A stretch of DNA of 64,000 nucleotides. It comes from Limnobacter humi. GTDB lineage: Bacteria; Pseudomonadota; Gammaproteobacteria; Burkholderiales; Burkholderiaceae_B. The notes under the pieces were generated by a model that was not told where the DNA came from, did no database searches, and worked only from the letters and a program-made list of their open reading frames with translations. Positions 8,394 to 16,600 of the stretch are shown here, in pieces. The position numbers and the translations under genes were made by a program. The stretch lies in NCBI RefSeq assembly GCF_024518835.1, contig NZ_JANIGO010000001.1, positions 620,001 through 684,000 on the forward strand, in the 5' to 3' direction. The stretch's first letter is position 1. Each line of letters begins with the position of its first letter.

Positions 8394-10712
8394 ATGCCTG
8401 TCAACCCCACAAAAAAACCCATCCGCTTGACCAACCGATTGAACGCTATGCGCCCATTGCTCCCGATTGCCTTGTTCACAGTAACCGCTTTCGCTGTTTC
8501 AGCCCAGGCTCAACCCGTGACCCTGCAACCCGCTGCAACCGCAACAGCGGTCATCAACGCTGCAGCCACATTGCCGCCCACGGCACCAGCGGGTTCTGAG
8601 CGTACCTTAACACTGGCCAACATGGGTCAGCCAGGCGGCATCAAGCTCACGGGCGTGAACAAATCGATTGAATTGAATTCAGGTGTTCGACTGGATGAAC
8701 TGGTCAAACGGGCCAGCCTGAACCTGAAAATGATGTACCCGTCGGGCATGCGGCACGACCAGTCATTCATTCGGGTGTATGTGAACAACCAGTTGGCCGC
8801 CATCTCCCCCTTGACCGAGAGCAAGGCTGGCGTTTTGCACGCCACACGCATCGACCTGGACCCCACGCTGTTCACGGATTTCTCAGGCATCCGGATTGAA
8901 CTGGACGCAACCTACGACACGACTTGCCGCGACCCCAACAACCCCACCTTGCGGGTGGACATTCGCCCCGACAGCACATTGACCCTGGCCACAGACCCGC
9001 TGACCCTGGTGGACGACCTGGCAGTGCTGCCGGCGCCTTTCTTTGACCCGCGTGACAACCGGAAACTGAGCTTGCCCCTGGTACTGCCTTCGACCATTGA
9101 TGCCAACAGCCTGAAAGCTGCTGGCATATTGGCGTCCTGGATGGGGGCACAGGCCTTTTATCGCCAAGCCGAGTTTGAGGTGCTGACTGCACCCGATGAC
9201 AGCCGCCACAGCGTGATCCTGAATGTGACGGATCGGCTGCCAGAGTCGCTGGGTGGTCAGGCCCTCCAAGGGCCGACCCTGGCCATGGGGTCCACCGCTG
9301 AGAAACCCTGGGTCAAACAATTGTATGTGTTGGGTCGCACCGACGATGAGCTGCTGCAGGCGGTGTATGGCTTGGTGGTTGAGGGCCAGGTGCTCAGTGG
9401 CAAGGTGGCTGTGGTGAAACAGGTGAACCTGGGTGCGCCGCGCAGGGCTTACGATGCGCCGCGTTATGTGGCGACTGACCGCCCCGTGCGCTTTGCAGAA
9501 CTCATGGACTACCCCACGCAACTGGAAGCCAGTGTGGAAAATCCAAAAGTTCGGCTGAACCTTCGCCTGCCGCCAGACTTGTTTAGCTGGGCGGGTCGCA
9601 ACGTGCCCATGGCGTTGAAATATCGCTACACGGCCCCCTCCAAATGGAATGACTCCCTGCTGAATGTGGAAATCAACAACGCGCTGGTGCAGTCATTCAG
9701 GCTGGCCCCCCGCTCGGAACAGGGCCAAAACAGGCTGAACATTGACTTGCTGGGCCAGGCGGAACTGGCCAGCGAAACCGCCTTCCAGATTCCTGCATTC
9801 CGGGTTGGCGGCAACAATGAATTGTCATTCGGGTTTGGCTTCATGCCGGAGGGCGGAAGCGCCTGTGTGACGCAAAACCAGACGGCTCGCGGTGCCATCG
9901 ACCCGGAATCCACGGTGGACTTTTCCGAATTGCCGCACTACACCAAAATGCCCAACCTGACCGCATTTGCCAACGGCGGCTACCCCTTTTCCATCTTTGC
10001 CGACCTGTCCGACAGCGCCGTGGTGCTGCCCCAGCAGCCCAACAGCGCGGAAATTCGGGCTTATCTCAACCTGATGGGTTTGTTTGGCCAGTGGACTGGT
10101 TTGCCGGCCAACCGGGTGGCGGTGATCACCGGCGATCCGAAAGTCTCGGTGGGCACCAAGCACTGGATTGCACTGGGCCGCAGCGACCGCTTGCCGTGGC
10201 TGGCGGCTCAGCAGATGAGCCTGCCGATGGTGCTGAGCGACACAGAACGCAGCCTGGGGCTGTCGCCTGTGCTGGGCTGGTTCGACCGGATTTGGTCCAA
10301 CCGCGAGGACATGCCACCGTCTGAGCAGACTCGCGCGTTGATTCAAAGCGGCGGCAGTCTGGGGGCCATTGTGGGCTTTGAGTCCCCCTGGGGCAGTCAG
10401 AAAACTGGCTTGGTGATTACCGGAACGGACGAAACCGGCTTTGAGCGGGCTGTGTCGGCGTTTGGAAACTACACCGACATTGCCAAGGTGCGGGGCAGCG
10501 TCACCCTGGTGCGGGGAGAGGAGCTGCAGGCTTATCACATCGGAAAAACCTTTGTGAGTGGCAACCTGCCCTGGTGGCTGCGGATTCGCATCGCCTTCTC
10601 GGAGCACCCGGTGCTCATTGCCCTGGGCGGCGCACTGGCTGGCATGGCCTTGGCTCTGATTGCTTACGGCTGGCTGTCTCGAAGGGCGTCGCGTCGCATC
10701 AAAGGCGGTTAA
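8394..10712 (+). CDS. bcsB: Cellulose synthase regulatory/periplasmic subunit BcsB
   Basis: Periplasmic subunit that caps BcsA in the inner membrane and guides the nascent glucan. It has a signal peptide (cleavage near AQA-QPV), a long strand-rich periplasmic body with alternating carbohydrate-binding-like and flavodoxin-like regions, and one C-terminal membrane helix (about the last 40 residues, HPVLIALGG to AYGWLS) with a basic tail. The length of about 770 aa is normal. The start is uncertain: ATG 8394 gives a long basic n-region and ATG 8448 gives a compact signal peptide; neither has a strong Shine-Dalgarno. It is the first gene of a nine-gene operon, with three bases to bcsZ. Confidence 0.93.
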   Translation: MPVNPTKKPIRLTNRLNAMRPLLPIALFTVTAFAVSAQAQPVTLQPAATATAVINAAATLPPTAPAGSERTLTLANMGQPGGIKLTGVNKSIELNSGVRLDELVKRASLNLKMMYPSGMRHDQSFIRVYVNNQLAAISPLTESKAGVLHATRIDLDPTLFTDFSGIRIELDATYDTTCRDPNNPTLRVDIRPDSTLTLATDPLTLVDDLAVLPAPFFDPRDNRKLSLPLVLPSTIDANSLKAAGILASWMGAQAFYRQAEFEVLTAPDDSRHSVILNVTDRLPESLGGQALQGPTLAMGSTAEKPWVKQLYVLGRTDDELLQAVYGLVVEGQVLSGKVAVVKQVNLGAPRRAYDAPRYVATDRPVRFAELMDYPTQLEASVENPKVRLNLRLPPDLFSWAGRNVPMALKYRYTAPSKWNDSLLNVEINNALVQSFRLAPRSEQGQNRLNIDLLGQAELASETAFQIPAFRVGGNNELSFGFGFMPEGGSACVTQNQTARGAIDPESTVDFSELPHYTKMPNLTAFANGGYPFSIFADLSDSAVVLPQQPNSAEIRAYLNLMGLFGQWTGLPANRVAVITGDPKVSVGTKHWIALGRSDRLPWLAAQQMSLPMVLSDTERSLGLSPVLGWFDRIWSNREDMPPSEQTRALIQSGGSLGAIVGFESPWGSQKTGLVITGTDETGFERAVSAFGNYTDIAKVRGSVTLVRGEELQAYHIGKTFVSGNLPWWLRIRIAFSEHPVLIALGGALAGMALALIAYGWLSRRASRRIKGG

Positions 10713-10715
10713 GGC

Positions 10716-11861
10716 ATGGGCATTCGGCGCTTTCTGGGCTTGGTGTGCGGATTGACCACGGTTTGTGCACTGACCACGGCCTGTCAGGCGGCCAACCGCT
10801 GGCCAGCCTGGGAGGGCTACCAGGCGGCATTCATCAGCGACGATGGGCGTGTCATCGACCGCAGCCAGGAGGACCTCCGCACGGTGTCTGAAGGGCAGGC
10901 CTATGCTATGTTCTTTGCACTGGTGGCTGGCGACCAAACGCGATTCAACCAGTTGCTGAAATGGACAGAGGACAACCTGGCCAAAGGAGATATCCGCCGC
11001 AACCTGCCAGCCTGGATTTGGGGACGGCAGGCCGAACAGTGGGGGGTGTTGGATGCCAACAGTGCCTCGGATGCTGATTTGTGGATTACTTACGTGCTCT
11101 GGGAAGCAGGCCGGCTGTGGTGCAACCCGGGTTATCAAGCCAAAGCGCAGGCTTTGGGCCAGCGCATTCTCCAACAAGAAACCTTGACCGTGGAAGGCCT
11201 GGGTTTGAGTGTTTTGCCGGGTCCCCAGGGCTTTGTGGCTGACAATGGCACCGTTCGACTCAACCCCAGCTATGTGCCTCCTTTCCTGATGATGCGTCTG
11301 GCACAAGTCTGGCCCGATGATGCACGCTGGGCGCAACTCTACCTGGGCAGCCAGCAACTGCTGCTGGCGTCGGTTCGACAAGGGGCTTTCCCAGACTGGG
11401 CCGAGGTTCGACAGGGGCAAGTGGTGTGGGCAGGCGATGATCTGCGAGGGGATTACGATGCCATTCGAACCTACCTGTGGATCGGCTTGACCCCAGCCAC
11501 GGACCCCATACAAGGCACGCTGAAACAGCAAACTCGACCAGTCCTGAACCTGGTCAAGGCACGTGGCAATATGCCGGAGTGGTTTACCGGGACTGACACG
11601 GTGTTGCCAGCCGATCATCCCGGCCCAGCCGGATTTCAAGTGGCCACAGCCCCGTTTGCAGCCAGCCAGGGAGAACCTGCATTGGCCCAGGCCCTGTTGA
11701 AACAGGGGCTGCAACAAGCGCCCCGTGAACAATGGGTGGCTTACGGTTATTACAATGCATCATTGACCCTGTTTGGGGAAGCCGCCATGAACAAGCGCTT
11801 CAATATTGGACCGCAAGGCGAATTGTTGCCCGCCTGGAAGGGGAACCAGTCATGCAGCTGA
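10716..11861 (+). CDS. bcsZ: Periplasmic endo-1,4-beta-glucanase BcsZ (GH8)
   Basis: Family 8 glycoside hydrolase that trims cellulose in the periplasm and is needed for proper export. The signal peptide ends near CQA-ANRW. The general acid lies in the family motif TVSEGQAYAM (E59), and the second conserved acidic site is NSASDADLWI (D119, D121). The length of 381 aa fits the family. The stop overlaps the bcsC start by 10 bases. Confidence 0.94.
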   Translation: MGIRRFLGLVCGLTTVCALTTACQAANRWPAWEGYQAAFISDDGRVIDRSQEDLRTVSEGQAYAMFFALVAGDQTRFNQLLKWTEDNLAKGDIRRNLPAWIWGRQAEQWGVLDANSASDADLWITYVLWEAGRLWCNPGYQAKAQALGQRILQQETLTVEGLGLSVLPGPQGFVADNGTVRLNPSYVPPFLMMRLAQVWPDDARWAQLYLGSQQLLLASVRQGAFPDWAEVRQGQVVWAGDDLRGDYDAIRTYLWIGLTPATDPIQGTLKQQTRPVLNLVKARGNMPEWFTGTDTVLPADHPGPAGFQVATAPFAASQGEPALAQALLKQGLQQAPREQWVAYGYYNASLTLFGEAAMNKRFNIGPQGELLPAWKGNQSCS

Positions 11862-14251
11862 CACCGACACGGAAAAAGCCAGTCCTGATCGCCGTGCATT
11901 GCCTGCTGACGGCCATGGCCTGGTCGCCCAGTGCTCAGGCTGCACCGGCCACCGCCGCTGTTGAGCCCAGCAATTTGCAGGTGCTGGAAGACAAAGGCCA
12001 GTACTGGTTGGCCCGCAACCGTTACGACCTGGCCAGCCAGATGTTCAACAAAATGTTGCTGGTGGACCCCGACAATGCGGCTGCCCTGCGGTGGCAAGGG
12101 TTGGTGGAACTGCGAAAAGGGGAAGTCCAAGCCGCTGGCATCTGGGCCAAACGGCTTCAGGGCCTGGTGGGTGCCAACCACCCCCTGGCACTGGAGTTAA
12201 ACCAGGCCATTGAACTGGCTGGCAACAAGCGACAGGCCTTCGCCGAACTGAAATATTTGGCCAATAGCGAACGGGTGCCAGCCGACCTGCCCACCCGACT
12301 TCAAGGCCTGTTGGACAAACCACCCGTGGGGGAAGCTGCGCTGCAGATTTATGGTCAGATGGCCAGAACGCCCGAAGGTCGGGCCTTGGCCCGCCAGCGC
12401 CTGAACAGCCTGAGTCTTCAGTTTCCGAACGACCAGCGTTACCGCGCCGCATTGGCCGAGTTGGGGGGTGGTGGAGCAGCCGTGGCTGCAAACCCGGCCG
12501 CAACACCATCCAGCCGCGCCACGGCCAAACCTGGGGCATTGCCCGTCAACAAGGCCAACGGTGGTGATGCCCCGGGTGAGCTTGCCGCTGGCAACACGGT
12601 GGTGGCCCCCGTCAACACCCTCGGTAATTTTGAGCAAGGCCAACAACTCAGCGACCAGGCTCAGCAGGCCAGGCAGCAGGGTGATTTGGCCAGCGCCATG
12701 GCCCTGCTGAAAAAAGCGATTTCGCTGAACCCAGACTACGCCTGGTTCCGGTTTGAGCTGGCTGGCCTGCAAAATGATTTGGAGACCCGGGAAGGACGGA
12801 TCGCTGCACAGCAGACGATGCAGGACGGCTTGGCAATTAAAGCGGACCCCGACATGCGCTTTGCGTCAGCACTCATTGCAGCCCGCCAAAACCGAAACAC
12901 CGACGCGCTGACCTTGCTGGAGCCCATCGCCCCAGCCGATCGAACCGACGGCATGAACGCCTTGGTTCAGCGCATTCAGCTGGGCGAGTTCCGGGCTCAA
13001 ATGGCGAGCCTGGAAGACGCCGGGCGGTACAACGACCTCGCCACCCTGCTGAGCCAACCCAACCCCTGGCGTGCCGAACCCACGGTATTTGCCAAACAGG
13101 AAGAACTCCAGGAGCGGCTTCGCCCGCGTGTGCGCATGGGCTATGAAGACAGCGCCATTGACGGCAGCCCGGGGGTGTCGGGCATTCGAAGCACCGAAGT
13201 GCCCATCCAGGTGGACCTGCCACTGGATTTTGAAAAACGGCTGTTTGTCCGCTTGGACCAATTGCAGGCCAAGGCCGGGCAAGTGGATGTGCCCAATGCC
13301 ACCAATTTCGCCCAATTGGGCACCACGGTGGCCAACGACCCGGCGATCCAGTCACGTTTTCTGACTCAAAACTACCGCGGACAAGTGCTGGGCGTGGGTC
13401 TGCAGACAGACACCTGGCGAGTCGACCTGGGCAGCACGGCGGGTGATCTGCCCGTGAACAGTTGGGTGGGTGGCCTGCAATGGAAAACCCCCGTGGGGGA
13501 CAATGGATCACTGCGCCTGGATATTGCCCGCCGCATGGTCGGCGGCAGCGTACTGTCCTCCACAGGTGCCATCGACCCGCTCACCGGCCAACGGTGGGGT
13601 GCTGCACGTCGCAATGGGGTTTCAGCGGTGTATTACACGCCGCTGTCACCCACGGTTGATTTTGTCGGCATCGGCAAGGCCAATCTGATCACCGGTGAGC
13701 ACATGCCCGACAACACGGAACTCAATCTGCAAGGCATTCTGAGCAAAGCGGTGTACCAAAACCAGGGCCAGAAAGTTGAAGTGGGCGCCTCCTTGTACCT
13801 GTGGTCTTTCCAGAAAAATCTGCGCTTCTATACCTACGGGCAGGGCGGCTACTACAGCCCACAAGCCTTTGGCTCATTCACCATTCCGGTGACCTGGACG
13901 GGTCGACGCAACCACTGGTCATGGCGCTTACAAGCCAGCATTGGTGCCAGCGAATCGAAAGAAGATGCCACCGATCTTTATCCATTGGACCCCCAATTGG
14001 CCGCAGCCGCCGCAGCGCGCGGCAACGCCACACGGGACGCCGGCGGGCCTGGTGGTGGCACCAGCACAGGGCTGCGAGCCCAAATCGAGCATCGGTTGAT
14101 GCGCAACCTGGTGGTTGGTGCCTTGCTGGAAATTGACCGCTCTGAAGGCTACAACCCAGACCGGGCACAGGTTTACCTCAAGTACTCGTTCGGTGGTCTG
14201 TTTGATCTGAGTGTGCCACCCGAGGGCATCACGCCCTACTCGAGATTCTGA
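11852..14251 (+). CDS. bcsC: Cellulose secretion outer-membrane protein BcsC (short form)
   Basis: Outer-membrane exporter: periplasmic TPR solenoid plus a C-terminal porin-like barrel. The ATG at 11852, inside the end of bcsZ, gives a signal peptide ending near AQA-APAT. TPR-like helices occupy about residues 35-205 and 255-430, separated by an A/P/T-rich linker around 210-250. The last 340 residues form the BcsC barrel and end in YSRF with a terminal Phe. At 799 aa it is much shorter than the 1157-residue E. coli protein, so it has fewer TPRs and presumably spans a shorter periplasmic distance. Confidence 0.92.
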   Translation: MQLTPTRKKPVLIAVHCLLTAMAWSPSAQAAPATAAVEPSNLQVLEDKGQYWLARNRYDLASQMFNKMLLVDPDNAAALRWQGLVELRKGEVQAAGIWAKRLQGLVGANHPLALELNQAIELAGNKRQAFAELKYLANSERVPADLPTRLQGLLDKPPVGEAALQIYGQMARTPEGRALARQRLNSLSLQFPNDQRYRAALAELGGGGAAVAANPAATPSSRATAKPGALPVNKANGGDAPGELAAGNTVVAPVNTLGNFEQGQQLSDQAQQARQQGDLASAMALLKKAISLNPDYAWFRFELAGLQNDLETREGRIAAQQTMQDGLAIKADPDMRFASALIAARQNRNTDALTLLEPIAPADRTDGMNALVQRIQLGEFRAQMASLEDAGRYNDLATLLSQPNPWRAEPTVFAKQEELQERLRPRVRMGYEDSAIDGSPGVSGIRSTEVPIQVDLPLDFEKRLFVRLDQLQAKAGQVDVPNATNFAQLGTTVANDPAIQSRFLTQNYRGQVLGVGLQTDTWRVDLGSTAGDLPVNSWVGGLQWKTPVGDNGSLRLDIARRMVGGSVLSSTGAIDPLTGQRWGAARRNGVSAVYYTPLSPTVDFVGIGKANLITGEHMPDNTELNLQGILSKAVYQNQGQKVEVGASLYLWSFQKNLRFYTYGQGGYYSPQAFGSFTIPVTWTGRRNHWSWRLQASIGASESKEDATDLYPLDPQLAAAAAARGNATRDAGGPGGGTSTGLRAQIEHRLMRNLVVGALLEIDRSEGYNPDRAQVYLKYSFGGLFDLSVPPEGITPYSRF

Positions 14252-14262
14252 GCGGGGCTGGC

Positions 14263-15657
14263 ATGCTACAGGCAACACTTGCGGGCGTTTACGCCATTCG
14301 CTCCGCCAACGCACAAGGAACAGCCCAGGCCATGGTACAAAGCTGGCTGCGACAGGACGCACTGTGGACCGACATCCGTGGTTGCCTCTGGATGACGGCC
14401 AGCCCCCAAAGCCATGTTCGTCAATTTCTACAGCCCTACCTGCAGCGCCGCGCTGCCGCACCGAAGGGTCTGGATGTGGTGTCCGTGCGGCATTTGTGGT
14501 CACGCGGTGGCGGTGAGGATGGCGTTCAGCAACTTTGCCGCTCACTCCATGGCCTGGTGGTGTTAAAGCCGGGCTTGGTGATTCTGGAACACCCGTCTTT
14601 GTGGTTTGATCATGGCCAAGCCGCGCTGTCCGAACTGAACCCGTTGTTTCAGATGCGCCTGATGCAACGCTGGGCCCGGTATGCCAACTGTCGGGTGTTG
14701 TTGTGTATCGAAGGCGAAATTCCCCACTGGTGCGCATTTGCCGATGGCCTTGCTGAACTGGATGAACGCGGAGAGCCCGAGTTTCTGCCCTGGTGGCCAA
14801 GTGCCAGTGAAACCTTGAAATCGGCACTGTGGAACCCCAGCGAGCCTGCTGAGGATCTACCCAGCCTGCAGGTTCGTGAGCGAGATTGCGGCAGCCTTCA
14901 ACAATTGGGGCATACAGTGCACAGCGCACGGTTCAACGCCCATCATGCCCTGCGGATTGTGGTTTACCTGAACAATCCGGAGACCCTGGCCGACGCGTCG
15001 GTATTGCTCAGGCTCGGTGCCGATGAAGTGCGTCTGGTACAGACCGTGTCGCCCAGCGAGGATGCTGCAGCCACACTGGTAACGCCTGCATTGGTGGACG
15101 ATGCGCAGGGCCTGTTGTTCAGTCGAGATCTGCATGAGATTTTCATGCCGGGGCAGCTTTCTCTGCTGTCAAACCATGCATTTGCCAGACTGGGGCTCAT
15201 GATGCTGGAAGTGGCCACCCATTGGGGCATGCAGTGCACGATCACGCGGTTGTCCTTGCAGGGGCATGTCACGGCACAAACCGCCATGAAGCTGGTCAAT
15301 TTCGGCGACGCGGCCTGTATGTTCACCGCCACCCGGGAAGCGATTTACCTCATGAAGCTATGGTCCCACAAGCCCACAGACGGCAGTCTGGATGAATGGC
15401 TGGCACAGTGCTTCCGGGAGCGGATTCCCGTCATTGCCAGTGGCCATGTTCATGTGCAGGACAACGACAGCCAGGCCGATCTGCTGATGGATCTGGAGGG
15501 AGAACTGGAGCCGATTGCGCCGGAAGTCCTCATGACGGACCCGCTGCATGCACCAGCACAACTGGCAGAGGTTTGGTTTGACCCAGAGGCCATCGGCCAT
15601 CAACGCCCCTGGGGACAACGATTGCAGGGATGGTCACAAAAACAGGTGAATGCATGA
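14263..15657 (+). CDS. bcsE: BcsE-like cellulose biosynthesis protein
   Basis: Cytosolic accessory factor (464 aa); in enterobacteria BcsE binds c-di-GMP through its GIL domain and, with BcsF, BcsR and BcsQ, raises cellulose output. The assignment rests on position between bcsC and bcsF, on a P-loop/RecA-like N-terminal half, and on GIL-like strands at about 225-270 (ALRIVVYL, then LLRLGADEV). At the place where I expect the RxGD nucleotide motif the sequence is R223-F-N-A-H, with no aspartate, so c-di-GMP binding is doubtful. The stop overlaps the next ATG. Without an alignment the family call is probable, not certain. Confidence 0.72.
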   Translation: MLQATLAGVYAIRSANAQGTAQAMVQSWLRQDALWTDIRGCLWMTASPQSHVRQFLQPYLQRRAAAPKGLDVVSVRHLWSRGGGEDGVQQLCRSLHGLVVLKPGLVILEHPSLWFDHGQAALSELNPLFQMRLMQRWARYANCRVLLCIEGEIPHWCAFADGLAELDERGEPEFLPWWPSASETLKSALWNPSEPAEDLPSLQVRERDCGSLQQLGHTVHSARFNAHHALRIVVYLNNPETLADASVLLRLGADEVRLVQTVSPSEDAAATLVTPALVDDAQGLLFSRDLHEIFMPGQLSLLSNHAFARLGLMMLEVATHWGMQCTITRLSLQGHVTAQTAMKLVNFGDAACMFTATREAIYLMKLWSHKPTDGSLDEWLAQCFRERIPVIASGHVHVQDNDSQADLLMDLEGELEPIAPEVLMTDPLHAPAQLAEVWFDPEAIGHQRPWGQRLQGWSQKQVNA

Positions 15658-15866
15658 TGAATTGGCTGATCTTGGGCGGTTTGGGCCTGCTGTTGGGTAT
15701 CCTGCTGTCGGTTTGGCTCATCAACCGATTGTTGAAGGTGCCCACCACCCGCGTGTGGTTGTCGGATTGGGCCAATTGGAGCAACAACCAGATTCCGGAC
15801 GGTTGCTACCAAATGGTTCGACACGGCAAGTGGGTAGCCCACGCCGATCACAGCGAGGATGCATGA
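15654..15866 (+). CDS. bcsF: BcsF-like small membrane protein
   Basis: 70-residue protein with one N-terminal membrane helix (about residues 3-24, LILGGLGLLLGILLSVWLI), a basic NRLLK stop-transfer segment and a short cytosolic tail. BcsF of E. coli has the same size and layout and anchors BcsE at the membrane. Position between bcsE and bcsQ supports the call, since sequence identity in this family is low. ATG 15654 overlaps the bcsE stop (ATGATGA), with a second ATG at 15657. Its own stop overlaps the bcsQ ATG. Confidence 0.7.
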   Translation: MMNWLILGGLGLLLGILLSVWLINRLLKVPTTRVWLSDWANWSNNQIPDGCYQMVRHGKWVAHADHSEDA

Positions 15867-16600
15867 TCACCATTGCCCTCATTTCCAGTGTGGGTGGCGC
15901 AGGCCGAACCAGTTTGGCCACCGCACTTGCACACCACCTGAGCCAATTGGGTCGCCCAGTTCGGTTGGTGCAACTCGACCCGAAAAACAATTTGCCTTTT
16001 CAACTGGGTTTGAACACGGCGGCTGACCGTGGCGTGTTTCAAGCTGCACAGCAACAACTGTCCATGCTGGACATTCAGTTGCCGCTGAACGCACCGTTTC
16101 AGGCAGTGCCTTTCGGCAGTGCGGTGTTGTCGCAGCTCTGCGGATTTGAACATCAGTTGGTAGACAACCCACAGACCTTGACCACCACCCTGTTTCGGGA
16201 CGCCCAAGCCGGCCTGATTCAACTGCTGGATCTACCAGCCTGGCCCAGCGCCTTGGCCAATGCAGCCCTTTCTTTCACCGACCTGAACCTGGTTTTGCTC
16301 ACCCCGGATACCCATGCTGTGCTGGGCATTGACCCCTTGCTGCCCCAGTTGTTGCGCAGCCGCGGTGCCTCCTATTTTTTAATGAATCGCTTCGATTCCA
16401 CCAAGGTGTTGCACCTGGACCTGTGGACACTGTGCAAAACCAAGCTGGGCCACCGCCTGTTGCCCTTTTATCTGCATGAAGACCAGGGCTTGCCGGAAAG
16501 CACGGCTGCCGGTGTCTCGCTGGGTGAATACGCCCCCAAATCGCAGTTGCTGGAGGACCACCAGAAACTGGCGAACTGGATTGATGCGGAGCTGTCATGA
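15863..16600 (+). CDS. bcsQ: BcsQ, MinD/ParA-like cellulose synthesis NTPase
   Basis: Cytosolic MinD-like protein (245 aa) that, with BcsR, organises the synthase at the pole in E. coli. The N-terminal P-loop region reads SSVGGAGRTS: both lysines of the deviant Walker A KGGxGKT are replaced (V and R). E. coli BcsQ has a similarly altered loop, so this is a family trait rather than decay. Other ParA-like landmarks are VQLDPKNN and LLDLPAWPS. Start and stop both overlap neighbours by four bases, indicating tight coupling to bcsF and bcsA. Confidence 0.86.
   Translation: MITIALISSVGGAGRTSLATALAHHLSQLGRPVRLVQLDPKNNLPFQLGLNTAADRGVFQAAQQQLSMLDIQLPLNAPFQAVPFGSAVLSQLCGFEHQLVDNPQTLTTTLFRDAQAGLIQLLDLPAWPSALANAALSFTDLNLVLLTPDTHAVLGIDPLLPQLLRSRGASYFLMNRFDSTKVLHLDLWTLCKTKLGHRLLPFYLHEDQGLPESTAAGVSLGEYAPKSQLLEDHQKLANWIDAELS

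Noticed and set aside
9825-11732. 635-codon open frame on the minus strand inside bcsB/bcsZ
   Set aside because: It lies antisense to two well-supported cellulose genes, has a biased, low-complexity composition rich in H, Q and P, and shows no family motif. Long antisense frames are expected in GC-rich DNA.
15863-16600. Loss of both Walker A lysines in BcsQ as a sign of decay
   Set aside because: Known BcsQ proteins also have altered P-loops, and the rest of the gene is intact and tightly coupled, so this is a family trait.
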